The notes beneath the pieces are model-generated. The model searched no databases. It saw only the letters and a list, made by a program, of their open reading frames with translations, and was not told where the DNA came from. Shown here one piece after another: positions 1 to 11,599 of a stretch of 64,000 nucleotides of DNA. How positions within the stretch are numbered: the first letter of the stretch is position 1; each line of letters opens with the position of its first letter. Source of the stretch: Ancistrus triradiatus (Eukaryota; Chordata; Actinopteri; Siluriformes; Loricariidae); the NCBI GenBank assembly GCA_025084515.1, contig JAJAGP010001525.1, positions 118,437 to 182,436 on the forward strand, written 5' to 3'. The position numbers and the translations under genes were made by a program.

Positions 1-98
1 ACAGTCTGTGTAACTACCTGAGAGAAAACGCCACAGACTTGCCTCTGACGCCTGTGGACGATGAAACAGAGCGTCTCATATGGGAGAAGGATGAAGAG
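1..98 (+). CDS. Septin (SEPT4/5-like), penultimate coding exon
   Basis: Read from base 3 this gives a 32-residue stretch ending in DDETERLIWEKDEE, followed directly by a GT donor at 99-100. Spliced to the exon at 1480 it becomes EKDEELRRMQDILQRIQ, the C-terminal coiled coil typical of SEPT4/SEPT5-group septins. These are filament-forming GTPases of the cortical cytoskeleton. The GTPase domain lies upstream of the window. The first bases (acag) could themselves be an acceptor, so the true exon start may be at about base 5 or before the window. SEPT4 is the best guess from my memory of the tail; SEPT5 remains possible. Confidence 0.75.
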
Positions 99-1202
99 GT
101 AGGAAACACGTTTTGAGTTTACCTGACTTTGTTCTTATTATTTCTGAGTGGCAATGGGTATAAGTAGAAATTGTATTACAATAATAATATTATGACCTGA
201 AAAACTCTCCTTTGGCCTGTTTCTCCCTTAGCAAGAGGTGCAGTTCAGCCTGTGAGAGATGATAAATGGTTTTTATCCAGCATCCAGTGTGTGACAGGAG
301 AGAGGAGAGGAGATGCAAATGAACAAGGACTGAGATGTCACTGTATTGGTAATTGGATGGTGAGGGAAAGGTGTTAGGACATGCATGTGTGTCAGGCTAA
401 AATTAATGTGCGCCTATTTTATAAAATGTTGCTGTTTTCTAGATAACTGTTCCATCATTAGAATAAGCATTATAAAACCTTGGATTGATTTGTATATTCT
501 GCGTATATCTAATTGTACAACGCTTCCATCACACACATGGGGCACCTCTGACCTGGTGTGCTACAGACCCAGCTTCATCATGTGACAAACTGAGAAACTC
601 TTAAACCCGGGACCTGACGTCGTGTTCCCTCACCAGTCCAACACACTGAACATTGACAATATGTGAACCGGTGCCCTACCACTGAGCCAATCTGCTTTGT
701 GTACCACCTCTAATGAGGAGTGGTTTGAGTTGCATTTTGTGTTGGCAAAGAGCTTTGTCACCACCTGGTTCTGTACCAGCTTTCAGGGTGTTGGATTGGT
801 GAGGGCTCTCGCCACTAGGTGCAATGCTGGTTCTGTCAGTGTTTCACACCAGACCTGGGGTGCCTTGGGGTTGTGACAGTTGTGCTCAGAGTACAACCAA
901 GATTTATAATGCTTATTAGAATGCTGGAACAGTTAAGTAGAAAAAAAGAACATTTAAGAGCAGATTACTTATAGCCTAACACTTAAAAGCTTTCTAGGAC
1001 GTTTCCCCTTTTCTTGGATGAAAAAACAATCTTACCTGACCTGATCCATGTTCCATCACCAATTCAAGTGAGAATCAGCCCATGTTCCTTTGTATCTCCT
1101 GGGCAGCCTCATGAAGTTGGGTCTGTAGAGCGCCTGACCTGGGGTGCCCCATGTATATGACAGCCTTGCCTGCCATAATGTGTAATTATGTAAGAATGCG
1201 TG

Positions 1203-1391
1203 TCAAGTCAGATTTATTTATATAGCGCTTTTTACAATGGAGCATTCTCGAAGCAACTTTACAATTTTAGATTATCTTCTAATATCTATGGCCAATCCCA
1301 AACTGAGCAAGCCTAGGGCGACAGTGGCAAGGAAAAACTCCCTAAGCATTTTGAGGAAGAAACCTTGGGAGGACCAGGACTCAAAAAGGGC
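1203..1391 (-). mobile_element. 5'-truncated L2/Rex1-like LINE tail
   Basis: The reverse complement matches the 3' end of the LINE at 39540-41270. It carries the landmarks 'cttggtcctcccaaggtttcttcc', 'ccttgccactgtcgccctag' and 'aagcgctatataaataaatc' followed by an ACTTG-rich end. It lies in the septin intron. Confidence 0.7.
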
Positions 1392-1479
1392 ATAGATGAT
1401 AAACGTAAGAATACATTTCAACTGCATGGACATTAATTGAAAGAACATTAATAAATTGAATTGTGTTTTTCCCCTACAG

Positions 1480-1539
1480 CTGCGGAGAATGCAAGATATA
1501 CTGCAAAGGATCCAAGATCAGATGATGCATGAAAACTAA
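1480..1539 (+). CDS. Septin (SEPT4/5-like), last coding exon with stop
   Basis: A pyrimidine-rich tract and cag precede 1480. The exon encodes LRRMQDILQRIQDQMMHEN and then TAA at 1537-1539. The phase is 0 and joins exactly to the exon ending at 98. The heptad-like L/M/I/L/I pattern is the end of the C-terminal coiled coil that pairs septin subunits in filaments. A LINE tail lies in the preceding 1.4 kb intron and a palindromic MITE in the following 3' UTR. Confidence 0.78.
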   Translation: MRRMQDILQRIQDQMMHEN

Positions 1540-1580
1540 AGAAGCACAAAATTAGCATGTAAGCGTTAGCTGCTCAGAAT

Positions 1581-2334
1581 AGTTAGGTACACCTCCTTGT
1601 TTCTACACTTATGTGATCAGTTCTACTTACCATATAGAAGCACTTTGTAGTTCTACATTTACAGACTGTAGTTAATCTGTTTCTCTACATACTTTATTCC
1701 TCTTTATTCTGTTCTTTAATGATCAGGACCCCCACAGAACCATCACAGGTCACGTATCGTTTGGGTGGTGGATCATTCTCAGCACTGCAGTGACACTGAC
1801 CTTGTGGTGGTGTGTTAGTGTGTGTTTTGCTGGTATGAGTGGATCAGAAACAGCAGTGCTGCTGGAGTTTTAAACACTGCGGTCACTCACTGTGCACCCT
1901 ATTAGACACATCTACTTATTGCTCCACCTTGTAGATGTAACGTCAGAGACAGCAGCTCATCTGTCGTTGCAGTTTGTGTTCGTCATCCCTTAATCCTTCA
2001 TCAGCGCTCACTATGCTGGTGGCTGGACATTTCTGGTTGGTGGACTTTTTTCAGTCCAGCAGTGACACACAGGTGTTAAAACTCCAGCAGCACTGCTGTG
2101 TCTGATCCACTCATACCAGCAAAACACACACTAACACCACCACGTCAGTGTCACTGCAGTGCTGAGAACGATCCACCGTCCAAACAGTACCTGATCTGTG
2201 GTGGTGCTGACCATTAGAGTGAAGGGGACTCACAGTTTGTAATTGTAGAACTATAAACGGCATCTATATGAACAGTGGAACTGAAAGTGGTCAGTGAGTG
2301 TAGAAAGGTGTACCTAATAAAGTGGCCAGTGAGT
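1581..2334. mobile_element. Palindromic MITE, copy 1 (Tc1-like ends), in septin 3' UTR
   Basis: About 750 bp, ending in complementary 'ttaggtacacct' (left) and 'aggtgtacctaataaagtgg' (right). Long internal arms are inverted: the segment around 1760-1880 (cattctcagcactgcagtgac, gctggtatgagtggatcag) recurs in reverse complement around 2085-2185. Related copies lie at 15822, 32160 and 44975. The termini resemble those of the Tc1-like element at 13226, its likely source of transposase. Confidence 0.75.
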
Positions 2335-2466
2335 ATGTATCAAGTATTTACTGTGAACATACTTAATGTGAATATTACGACTTGGCTTCCTTGTTTATTA
2401 TTCCTTAGGCTCAGACATCTCCATCATGGAAATGTCTTTTTTAATTGAGTGAAAATGTCTGAAATG

Positions 2467-2472
2467 AATAAA
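2467..2472 (+). terminator. Candidate poly(A) signal AATAAA for the septin
   Basis: AATAAA on the + strand 930 bases after the septin stop codon. It is the last good signal before the opposing MNT 3' end. No other evidence fixes the cleavage site. Confidence 0.4.
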
Positions 2473-2504
2473 ACAAAACAAATCATGTAATAAATGTCAT
2501 AAGA

Positions 2505-2510
2505 TTTATT
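2505..2510 (-). terminator. Candidate poly(A) signal AATAAA for MNT
   Basis: The - strand reads AATAAA here. This would give MNT a 3' UTR of about 4.2 kb (6769 down to here) and place its 3' end tail-to-tail with the septin. Other tttatt motifs exist nearer the stop, so the choice is tentative. Confidence 0.3.
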
Positions 2511-2855
2511 ATGAATAATCATTATGTTTTAATAACTCTAGCATATTTCAACATTATTACTGTTATTTCATTTAAACATAGTGGACAGTTAGATTTTAAT
2601 GCAGCCCAAAATGTACAGGCGATATATAACTTAAACTTTCTCCATAGGGAAAATGCAGATTTTTATATATTTATATATAATATCAATGTAGAATGAGGTC
2701 TAATGGTCCCCACCACATCATACAGTATTTGACATGGTCCCAAAAAACAAGAGGGGGGATCAAAAACAAATGGCAATCTACATGCAAAACCAGGCAACAG
2801 TATAATCCTCAAATACATACACATACATGTGAATGCGTGCATATCCATCACATAA

Positions 2856-2893
2856 TTCTATATACACACACACATACATACAAACATACATAC
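2856..2893. repeat. CA/ACATAC microsatellite
   Basis: Tandem acacac passing into acatac-type units in the presumed MNT 3' UTR region. Confidence 0.7.
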
Positions 2894-3537
2894 AGAGACG
2901 TATCAAAAAAAAAAAAAGAAACGGAAGGACTACTCAGTCTTACAGAAACAAGGATTGGCTACTTTGCATTTAGTATGACACGCAGCATGTATCATTCAAC
3001 TTCCTGTCACCAAATCTAGAGAAGAGGTTTCACATCTAAAGTGGACAGTGATCACATGACGGCATGTAAACCGAAGCCTCAGATTTGCTCGTTTTTGTAG
3101 TAGGTAGGGGCTGGAAATTAAAAGCAGGGTATCACAGTGTTGTGGTTAAAATTGATAGTACATAGCAATGGGACACAGTACATCAGAGCATTAATCACTT
3201 TCAGCCCAAGTAGTTCTTATCTGTAGTAATAATGTGACAGAGACCGTCAATGCAAGGTAAACTGCAATTCAATCAAAGACCTCGAGGAAATAACAAAAAA
3301 AATAAAGTAGGAACTGTTACATGGGTGCTATAATTAACAAAGGCCAAAGTGAACCAGTAACCAACAAATAATATACTGACTTACTGGGTTAACAAGCAAT
3401 TACCAGTAATCCACTTAAGCATCAGTACCAAGGAGACAAAGCCAGAAAAACCCACGTCATGATGTTTATTCAGGGAAAGTACCTCTCATCTCAGCTGATG
3501 ACTAAAATTGAGCTGCATGTGTCATTTTGTCATTGAT

Positions 3538-4242
3538 ATAACCCAAAATCAGCAAGATGGGACCGTATGGAAAATGAAAATGAAAATTCTTACATTGACT
3601 TTTATTTCATTGCAGACGTTATGACCCCAGGATATTTCATGTTGTGTCTGGTTAACTTCATTTCATTTGTTAACAAACATCCATTCCTGCATTTCAGGCC
3701 TGCAACACATTCCAAAAGAAGTTGGGACAGGCACAATGGGGCTAATAATGAGGTAAAAACTCAAATATATTATTTCAAACAGGTCATGCCAACAGGTGAT
3801 TATAATCATGATTTGGTACAAAAAGGCAGAGTCTTTGAGGATATAAAGGATAGAGGTACTGAGGTAGGGGTACTGTACTGACCTGACCTGTCCAGTCACC
3901 AACAGAGAATCTGTGGAGGCTTCTGAAATGAAAAATGTCACAATGACAACTCCCGTACTGTTACACATCTAAACATGTTTGCAGGAGTAGGACAAACTAA
4001 CACCTGAAACACAATCACTTGGTTTCCTTGGTACCAAAATGTGTTTTAAGTGTTGTGAGAAGGAATGGCAACACTACAAAGTGGTATCTGATTTACCGTC
4101 CCAACATTTTTGGAAGGTGTTGCAGGCCTGAAATGCAGGATATTGGTGTCCAGAAATATCTCATACTGTCTGCAATGAAATAACAGTCAAAGTAAATTTG
4201 CAATTTCCATACTGTCCCAACCCTTTCTGATTTGGGGTTGTA
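3538..4242 (+). mobile_element. Internally deleted Tc1/IS630-like transposon
   Basis: About 35 bp terminal inverted repeats: the left end, 'acccaaaatcagcaagatgg', mirrors the right end, 'cctttctgatttggggttgt'. Around 3870-4090 there are remnants of the 3' half of the transposase gene (gagaatctgtggaggc, acacctgaaacacaatcact, ttgtgagaaggaatggcaac). The 5' half of the gene is missing. A longer relative sits at 46715. Confidence 0.7.
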
Positions 4243-4886
4243 CTTCATTACATCTCATTATTGATCATTATCATTAGTGTGTCATTTCTTCTCTCACTGA
4301 AGTAAGAGCACTGATCCTATGTGGTAAGGATTTCAGCAGTGGCTCTGAGATCGTGTCATATTCCCATCACTTGTAGCCACTTTTACACTAACTAGGTGTG
4401 CAGTTCAGCTTTGATCGGTGTCCTACTGCTACTCTGACATCTTCTGGCATCTTCACCAGACAGTCTCTGATGTTCTGCACCCTGTTCAAACAGCCTGCCT
4501 GTTGAATGCTACATTCATCCAAATTTGCCTATTGCCCTTGATGGAGGAGAAGTAGTTTATCCTTTTCAGTGGATGACCGAAGCACACGGGGCAGAGCTGG
4601 TCTCCTCAGGCCCTAGTCTGATGGTCAGCAGATTACAAGTTATCCCTTGTCCACCTGGAAATGTTGGCATTTGTTACAAAAATTAAATGATATTTAACCA
4701 CGAAAGGTAGGTGTACCTGATGATGCATCGTTTGTCGGTTTAGAAATACGTCACAATTTGGGTCCCTAACATCGAAAAAGATTCAGAAACCTGAAGTGAA
4801 AGATAAATTAACACAAATATTGAAAAGGCAAATGGCATATAGCATTCATAGTCAAACATCTCCTTAGTACTGGCTTTTGTGGATAA

Positions 4887-5392
4887 TACAGTACAGTGCA
4901 AAAGTCTTACTTGTTGTTTTAGTTGTATAATGACCATATAAAACATACTGCTGATGACTGGACCTAAAAGTTAAAACTTAATTTGTCACTCCGTAACACT
5001 CTTTTCCAATCTTTGTGAGCTTTAGCAGATCTTAGACCCTTCACCCTGTTCCACTTCTGAAAACAGTGGCTTCTTGGCTGCTACTCTTCAAAAAAACCTT
5101 TCCTCAAGTTTCTTCAGACTGCAGAAGGGTCAAATTGGCATCCCGATGAAGCTCCCAGATGCTGCAATTGCTCAAGTGTAAGGAGGTCAGACTATATTCT
5201 TGCCAAAATAGCCCATAAAAGCTTTCTTCCCTGGTGTTTTTCATTAGTTTAATACGGCATACAAATTCCCTGTATTTTCTGTTTGTATTATAATAAAGAG
5301 AATGAGAAATGATTAGATATGGTCATCTACCATTCCTAAAACAATGGTAGATCAAATCTAATGGTGGTCTAAGACTTCTGCACAGTACTGTA
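4887..5392. mobile_element. About 0.5 kb MITE, 'cagtactg' family, copy 1
   Basis: The ends tacagtacagtgcaaaagtc and gacttctgcacagtactgta are inverted repeats bounded by TA, the Tc1/mariner target. The interior shares 'gctgccagatgctgc'-type and 'gtattttctg' landmarks with copies at 17332, 18690 and 51440. Confidence 0.75.
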
Positions 5393-6769
5393 TATGTGCC
5401 AAGTGTCATCTCCAGGGCTCTCTTGGTTGCGGAGTCTATTTTCCATTCCATTCCACAGTCTGTGTTTACAGGACAGCAGTAAGTTGCCTATTATCAGTGG
5501 CAGCAGGTGTCAATGCTAGAAGGACATCAAGATCAAGAGCCTTGTGAAATTTCAGCCTTAAGCAGCAGAGGGCGCCATTGGACTTAGACCAGAGGTTAGG
5601 CACTTCAGATTTACTGGTTATTGTGTTCACGGGTCTGCCCAGTTTGAGCTCTGGTCATTACTGGAATAAAGCGATAAATGTAGAAAGTCATGGATTCTGC
5701 TTGATTGTGGATGTGGTCTCTTTTTTCTTTTGTGACATTTCTACTTGATGATAATGTGACGCCTGAGAGGTTTTAAGTACATCAATTAACTGAAAGAGCA
5801 GGAGTGAAGGACGGAGAGGCAGTGAAAGAAATGCTTTGTAACTAGCACATCGATCGCTCGCGAGTCACCCACACACTTCTTCCCCATTGTAGGTCTGCAA
5901 GTGCATTACTCAGTCTGTGTATCGAGACCTTAAGGCTTTGTCACAACAACGGTTTCTGTATCCATCTGAAAACGCACCTACATGTACAGGCTGGTCATAG
6001 GTTCCGATGATTTTCAGACTCGTGACCAGAAATTGTATCTGGAATACAAAATTAGGAGCCCTGTGCACACATTGACTCTGTGCCTGAGACCTGCTATGGG
6101 TTTGTTTTCATGCTTTCACCCAACTTGACCTGGTCAGGGTCACTCGGGTTCAGGCCTGTATTGGAGAACATACGAGACCCAGGCTTACAGGTGCCCTGGA
6201 CGTGATGCCACTTCATCACCTGACCAACAGCTGCTGGGGGACGATCCCTCACTAGGCTCCCCTCCTTCAGACAGCAGTAGTGTCTGTGATGTCCACCTAC
6301 TGGTGGACTAGACCACTGTGTCTCCTGAGCCCCTGTTGTGAGGGCAAGGCTTCTAGTAATGATCTCAGTCTACACTGATATAAATAACTGAGTCCCCACC
6401 CTCACCATATCTGATTGGTTGATGCACGGCCACATCTGGTTCAGCTTTGTTGATCTTTGTAATGGCTGTAATGATTACATATGATCAGAGTGACATTCTT
6501 ATGAGAATCAATGGCATGAGGTTGCTCTTGATGGACGCTGAAAATGCTGTTGTAACCCAGCCGTGATTAGTCTCATTCATTCAGTACATCACCAAGACTC
6601 CAAGCCCCATGATGACCCACGCCAGGAGGCACTCTCAAACTATGCTAAAGCCATAGCTCTTACATTTTGTAGTCACAAACTAAAGTCATGTGCTTTGTCG
6701 ACACAAGACACATCCTCGGTTTTTGCCACGAGGACCGTACAGACAGCAAAACAAGCTCGATATCCAGTC

Positions 6770-7352
6770 TCACGCAAAGCTTAAGTGTGCTGACGGGAAA
6801 TGGTGGCACGGTCACCATAGTCACGGGGTTTTTAAGCACTGCTTGACCTACCAAACCTGTGTATGATGGTGGGCTACCACGGCGCGTAGGCTTCCCCCCA
6901 CCGGCCCCCTGCTGGCCTAGCTCCGCCTTCGCTGCCCCGTTGACGTTGGCCGTGGCTCTGGGGCTGCTGGGCCAGAGTCTGTGTGATGTGGCCCAGCACG
7001 GGCGACTGCGACATGGCCACCGGCTGTTGGTAGAGGGCCACCGGGTGCACAGTGATGTGGCCGATGGGCTTGGAAGCCGAAGGCAGAACGTGATTGACTG
7101 CCTGGATGACGGACGCGTGCGAGACGTGCGAGGCGTGAGCAATGACGCTGGGCTGAGGGGCGATTGCCGTGTTCTGGGGCTGCAGTGGTGGGGTCGAGGG
7201 TTTGTGCTGGATGGTGATGTGAGAGGGCAGGATGGCAGAAGGAGGAAAAATGGGACCACGAAGCTCAGGTGCAGCGGGCTGAGATCTCGGAGCTGAAGAG
7301 CGGGAGGACAGGAGGCTGTCCTCTGTGTCCTGCTCAAAGTTGTCTTCTCCTT
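6770..7352 (-). CDS. mnt: MNT exon 6: C-terminal region (reading frame broken)
   Basis: The acceptor (ctttag) is at 7353-7354. The exon completes a split Glu codon and reads SEGEDNFEQDTEDS, then HITIQHKPSTPPLQPQ, VIAHASHVSHASVIQAVNHV and SKPIGHITVHPVALY, all MNT hallmarks. Beyond HITQTLAQQPQ, near 6950-6965, homology moves to another frame (TANVNGAAKAE...GGGKPT). Extra C (about 6884) and AC (about 6862) shift it out and back around AVVAHHHTGLVGQ. One extra T near 6777 separates VTVPPFPVSTLKL from the expected Ala-stop (TGA at 6772-6770). Uncorrected, the protein would end at about 6874. The tail is conserved across MNT proteins, so sequencing error is likelier than a new C-terminus. Confidence 0.82.
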
Positions 7353-7839
7353 CTAAAGAGAAATAAAAAAAGAGAGATTCTGTAATATACCTACCGTGCT
7401 GGTCTGGCTTGTGCCTGTGTTTAATCATTACCGGCTAACCTGACTTGACCTAGTTCTGGAAAACGGTTCAGATAACAAATATTCAGACACCATGAGCCAA
7501 GTCTTTTCTATTTCTTGTGGGAAAGTTCCCACTTCATTCCTGTATACAGATGAGCACCATTTAACGACCATCCAATCCACGTCTGTTTGCTTTTTTCATT
7601 TATTTATTTATTTTTTATTGTTGGACAAATAAAGGATTGTCTTATCTTCTTTGTGTGTACATACCTGTATTTAAAACCCACCTACTTTCAATTATGTCAG
7701 AGTATTAAACTGCTGCAGGGGATTTTCACTAAGAGAAAACTTATTTGCACTAAGAATACAGAACTGTTGATGTAAATAAAGTAAACCATAAAACTAGCAG
7801 AGATCTTCTCTGAGAGCTATTGTAAACCTGAGAAACTGC

Positions 7840-8032
7840 CTACTGAATCGTGACTCGTCAATCATGAATCGAGTTTCGGCTGAAATGAGTCACGTGACTC
7901 AACTAATAAGTTTAAGCAAGTGCACCAAATACCGAGCAAAATGAGAACCAAGACAAATTTTTCTAGTCAAAATGGGTTGAGAACCAAATTCGACGAGGTC
8001 CGAGGTGGTTGAGAACCAAAGTACCACTGTAT
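7840..8032. repeat. Dispersed repeat fragment in MNT intron 5
   Basis: Shares tactgaatcgtgaatc-, cgactcgcacaagcttaagc- and gcaaa-acgagaac-type segments with 44850-44962 and ends in 'accaaagtaccactgta'. Origin unknown, probably a DNA-transposon fragment. It contains the palindrome gtcacgtgac. Confidence 0.5.
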
Positions 8033-8244
8033 GCGACTACGGCAATGTGTGGTACGCCCATTTCGGTCAACGTTCCGTCTGGCAGGACCTATTGCAGACA
8101 TTAAACCGAGCACTCCTGTACTACAGAGCATAATGTATCTATATAGTATACTGCTAATACGAACTAATTAACTGTTTTATGTCAGCAGTCTGAAATTATA
8201 AATGAAGCCTCAGGGTAATTTCCCATGATTCAGATGGTTAGTAC

Positions 8245-8437
8245 CTGATGCTGTCGATGTGGAGGCTTGGTCATCCTCAGGTTGTACGGTCTGCCGGATA
8301 ATGCGGTCGATCTCAATGACGTCCATGCACTGGCTCAGGTCATTCTTCAGCTCAGCCAGTCTCTGCTGTGTAGCGATCTTCTCCCTTGCCAGCCTCTCCA
8401 TCTCATGCTCATATTCCTTCTCCTTACGCTTCAGTGT
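8245..8437 (-). CDS. mnt: MNT exon 5: leucine zipper
   Basis: 64 codons plus one base, from an acceptor at 8438-8439 (gtgtgcag) to a GT donor at 8244. It encodes TLKRKEKEYEHEMERLAREK, then IATQQRLAELKNDLSQCMDV and PEDDQASTSTAS. The first part closes helix 2 and forms the leucine zipper that pairs with MAX (or MLX). The acidic/Ser-Thr tail follows. Residues are about 281-344 of this protein. No frame damage. Confidence 0.93.
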
Positions 8438-9089
8438 CTGCACACAAGACAGACATTTTTGTTATGTGGATCCATAAAACAACTCCATATTGCATAAATA
8501 TGTATGTAACAGCTAATGGAAGCACAAGCCAGGCTTAGGCAAGAGTTTCCATCTGGTTCATACAGTTTTTTTATACAATGTGAAACTATGCATTTTTTTT
8601 TTTTTACAGTGGCTTACGCGGAAATGTTACTAATTACAGGTATGTGTTATAGTTTAAGAGCAAAGTCCGTCACTCACTTGAAAGCTCGCTACCTTACAAG
8701 TCGAGATCGTTAGGTCATGTTTGGACTGTTCCAAACCAGTTGATGTGTTTAGATACTTTTTTGTGCAAGGTACTCATGTTTTTGTGTCCGATTTTCTGCT
8801 ATTTATTTGGAACAAGCTGTAAATGGCGTTCATAAGTGTACGTGTCCTATTGTAAGTAGTACAACTTTGTTTGTTGTAAATGAACCCACTACCTTTACAT
8901 TCTCTCTGACCAATAACTATATGAACTGGCTCACAATCACTCACGGAGTCTCTCTTATCTGGCTGATCTTCGTTGTTGTTCGTAATGCTGTCTATCAATA
9001 CATTTTTGGCTTCTGTCAAACAAAAGTATCAAGTCAATTCAGTCACTCAATCATATATGACCCACAATCTCAGTCCTAAACATAGATAA

Positions 9090-9680
9090 AGATAGCTCCC
9101 AAACAACAAGAAAATATTATATTGGTCATATATCTACTGAGGAAAATAAATAAAGGGTCCAATCCTACATATCTGAGTATGGCAAAAGTATATGACTCTA
9201 GGAATAGCAGTTTTATTTGAAGGTGAGATCAAGGTGTTTCAATCAAAGGGATGCCAGTCAGGGGTGAGTAAGCATCCTGTTCTATTTAAGGAACAGGGAT
9301 CTTTCAAAGCCTGATCTTCACAACACCTCAGAAAAAGAGTCGCTGAACTTAACAACATAAGAACTGAAGCTGATTTGTATGGAGGAATGGACTAAAATTC
9401 CTCAGAGTCGATATGCATGACTAATCAACAGATACCAGAAACATTTAGTTGTAGTTATTGCTGCACAAGGGAGGGGTCATACCAGACATTTAAAGCAAAG
9501 TTCCACATACTTTTACCACAGATATGTGATATTGGAAGATTTTCCTCAATAAGTAATGAGAAAGTATAATCTTTTTATTTCATTTATTTAACTGGGTTCT
9601 CTATCTACTTTTAGGACTTGTGTGAAAATCTGATGTTGTTTTAGGTCAGATGTATGCAAAAAATATAGAAATATCAAAAC
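9090..9680 (+). mobile_element. Deletion derivative of the 52.5 kb Tc1-like family
   Basis: The right side repeats the 52465 element's terminal region (aactgggttct, tacttttaggacttgtgtg). The middle keeps a degenerate + strand transposase C-terminus (EEWTKIPQ..., LINRYQK, VVIAAQGRGHTR). The rest of the gene is gone, so it is non-autonomous. Confidence 0.7.
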
Positions 9681-9857
9681 TTTAAAGCCACCTCTGCATA
9701 TATTACTGGATTCGACCGATATGAGGTTTTTAATGGCGGATGGCGAAATCACTGCAACGTTCTGCATTTCCCATTATTTGGACTATCGGCCTCACAAGTG
9801 CAGATATGGCCTATCACATATATATAACACACACCCACACACAACACACAACACCAC

Positions 9858-10060
9858 ACATACATTTACATTTACATTATTTAGCAGACGCCCTTATCCA
9901 GAGCGACTTACACTTGGTACAGTCTTACAATCCAAGCAATTGTGGGTTAAGGGTCTTGCTCAAGAACCCAACGGTGGCAGCTTGACAGATGTGGGATTTG
10001 AACCCTGGACCTTCTGGTCCAGAGTCCAGTGCCTTAACCGCTAGGCTACCACAGCCCCTA
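9858..10060 (-). mobile_element. tRNA-headed SINE, copy 1
   Basis: On the - strand it starts with an A-box-like 'tggtagcctagcggttaagg', then a B-box-like ggttcaaatccc, a core 'cttgagcaagacccttaacc'-type segment and a tail ctgctaaataatgtaaatgtaaatg. Copies at 47425 and 61105 share the whole order. It is a retroposon, not a tRNA gene. Confidence 0.8.
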
Positions 10061-11599
10061 TTATCACATTATCACAGTCAGACCAGTTAGAGATGCAATC
10101 ATACACTACATACTAAACATTAAATACATACGTGCAATAAAGTGTGACACATTGGCAAACAAACAATAGTGAAGGCATGTCCAGTCTCAGTAGTAACTGA
10201 TGTAACTTCAAATATGTAACAAATATATATTTAAACCACCATATGGCATCCACGGCTAAGGCCCACTGCATGAGTTCAAAAAACACAGGACAACTGCCAA
10301 GTAGGAGAAGTATCGTTCATAAGGAACAACGCTTTTTGCCAATCATCATAATTGTTTGTGCTTCACTTGTTTATGCCCTTCCTTCCCGCAGTAAGCTCCA
10401 CCTTTTTCCTACATCCTCAGCAGAATGGCTTTGGCCTACAGGGATTAAATACAGCCTCCTGTTTCAGCCAACAGACTCTTTATCCAAACAAAAACCTGAC
10501 AGATGACTTGTGTCGAGTTGCGCATTACTATCTTGGCTGAACATCAGCGAAGCTCAAAATGCCTCAACTGTTGGTGAACGTCAAAATATCTTTGATAATG
10601 TTCAAAAATAACGGCAAAATCTGTCACAGACAAAAAGACAAGGTTGAGGAGGGTCTTAAGTCTGGTGTCCCAATTTCACATCCGGTCCCTGACTAGAAAT
10701 ATTGTTACTTTTATACTTATATACATGAAAAACCCCAGTGCTGCCCTGGGTAAAGAATGGCACAAGCACACTCCAAACACAGGCTGCTTCTTTCTCTGCC
10801 CTACCACTGCCAAAACCCTGAGCTACAACACAGCACCTCATAAGAAGAATGGAGAGAGATACAGAGGAGAAGAAGAAAAGATAACCAGAGCTAAAGAGAG
10901 AGAATCCATGCAGAGAGAGTGGGCTATGTTACAGGATTTGGGAGTGGCACTATGCTGAATGATTATATAATAGAGAATATGAAACTAAGAGAATATGAAA
11001 GCAAGTGCTGCAGCATGAGAGCAGAGGGATCAAAAGCCCTAATGCAGCTTGATCCTGGATTAGTGTGACTGGACTGCTGGGTCAGTGTGTCTGCCCTAAG
11101 CCTCTTCATGCAATAACCCAACAACCCATGCACACATACAAGCATCAAACACAATGCATTTTACTACCATTCAAAAGCATACGATGAACAATATTAACCA
11201 GAATCCCACTAGTAAACTGTAGGAGACCAGAAGTGTTTCGCAATATACAAGCATTTGTAGATTGACGTTTTGATTACTGTATTCCTTGGCTGGTTTACAT
11301 GCTGTTATTAATAAAACGGAAATGTAAACTCATAGCTGAATTTTGGACACAAGCCGCATTCCCCAAGGTAATATAAAATTGCTTCTAAGCGTTTGTACTA
11401 GGAATAGGCATGGTCATTTAACTAAAAGAAAAGAACATGCCAGAATCTGTTTACAAGTAATGCACAAGTAATTAGCAGAGATGGCACACACACACACACA
11501 CAGCCTAGCCGCAAAAAAAAGGTCACCACCTGCATTTAACTAAGCAAACAGGTAAGAGCCTCCCATCGGATAATTACTGCATTGGTGATTATGCTTCAG
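10061..11599. other. MNT intron 5 segment, nothing recognised
   Basis: No exon or clear repeat apart from a (CA)n run at about 11484-11502. Confidence 0.4.

Larger units (their letters stand above)
2511..6769 (-). other. Presumed MNT 3' UTR and flank
   Basis: There is no coding sequence in this 4.3 kb between the MNT stop and the septin 3' end. Besides a microsatellite, it holds an internally deleted Tc1/IS630-like transposon (3538-4242) and a TA-flanked MITE (4887-5392). I see nothing diagnostic in 4243-4886 or 5393-6769. That it is 3' UTR is inferred from position only. Confidence 0.4.

Noticed and set aside
385..585. 66-codon frame in the septin intron
   Set aside because: No homology; length within chance expectation.
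1760..2185. CRISPR-like or regulatory palindrome
   Set aside because: Inverted arms belong to a MITE repeated at least four times in the window; the genome is eukaryotic and there is no spacer-repeat array.
6859..7296. 145-codon + strand open frame
   Set aside because: Shadow of the MNT terminal exon, whose - strand translation is clearly MNT.
9990..10050. Possible tRNA genes at SINE heads (also near 47430, 61105, 38420)
   Set aside because: A- and B-box-like motifs are present, but they are followed by conserved SINE cores and tails and occur in repeated copies; no cloverleaf with an acceptor stem.
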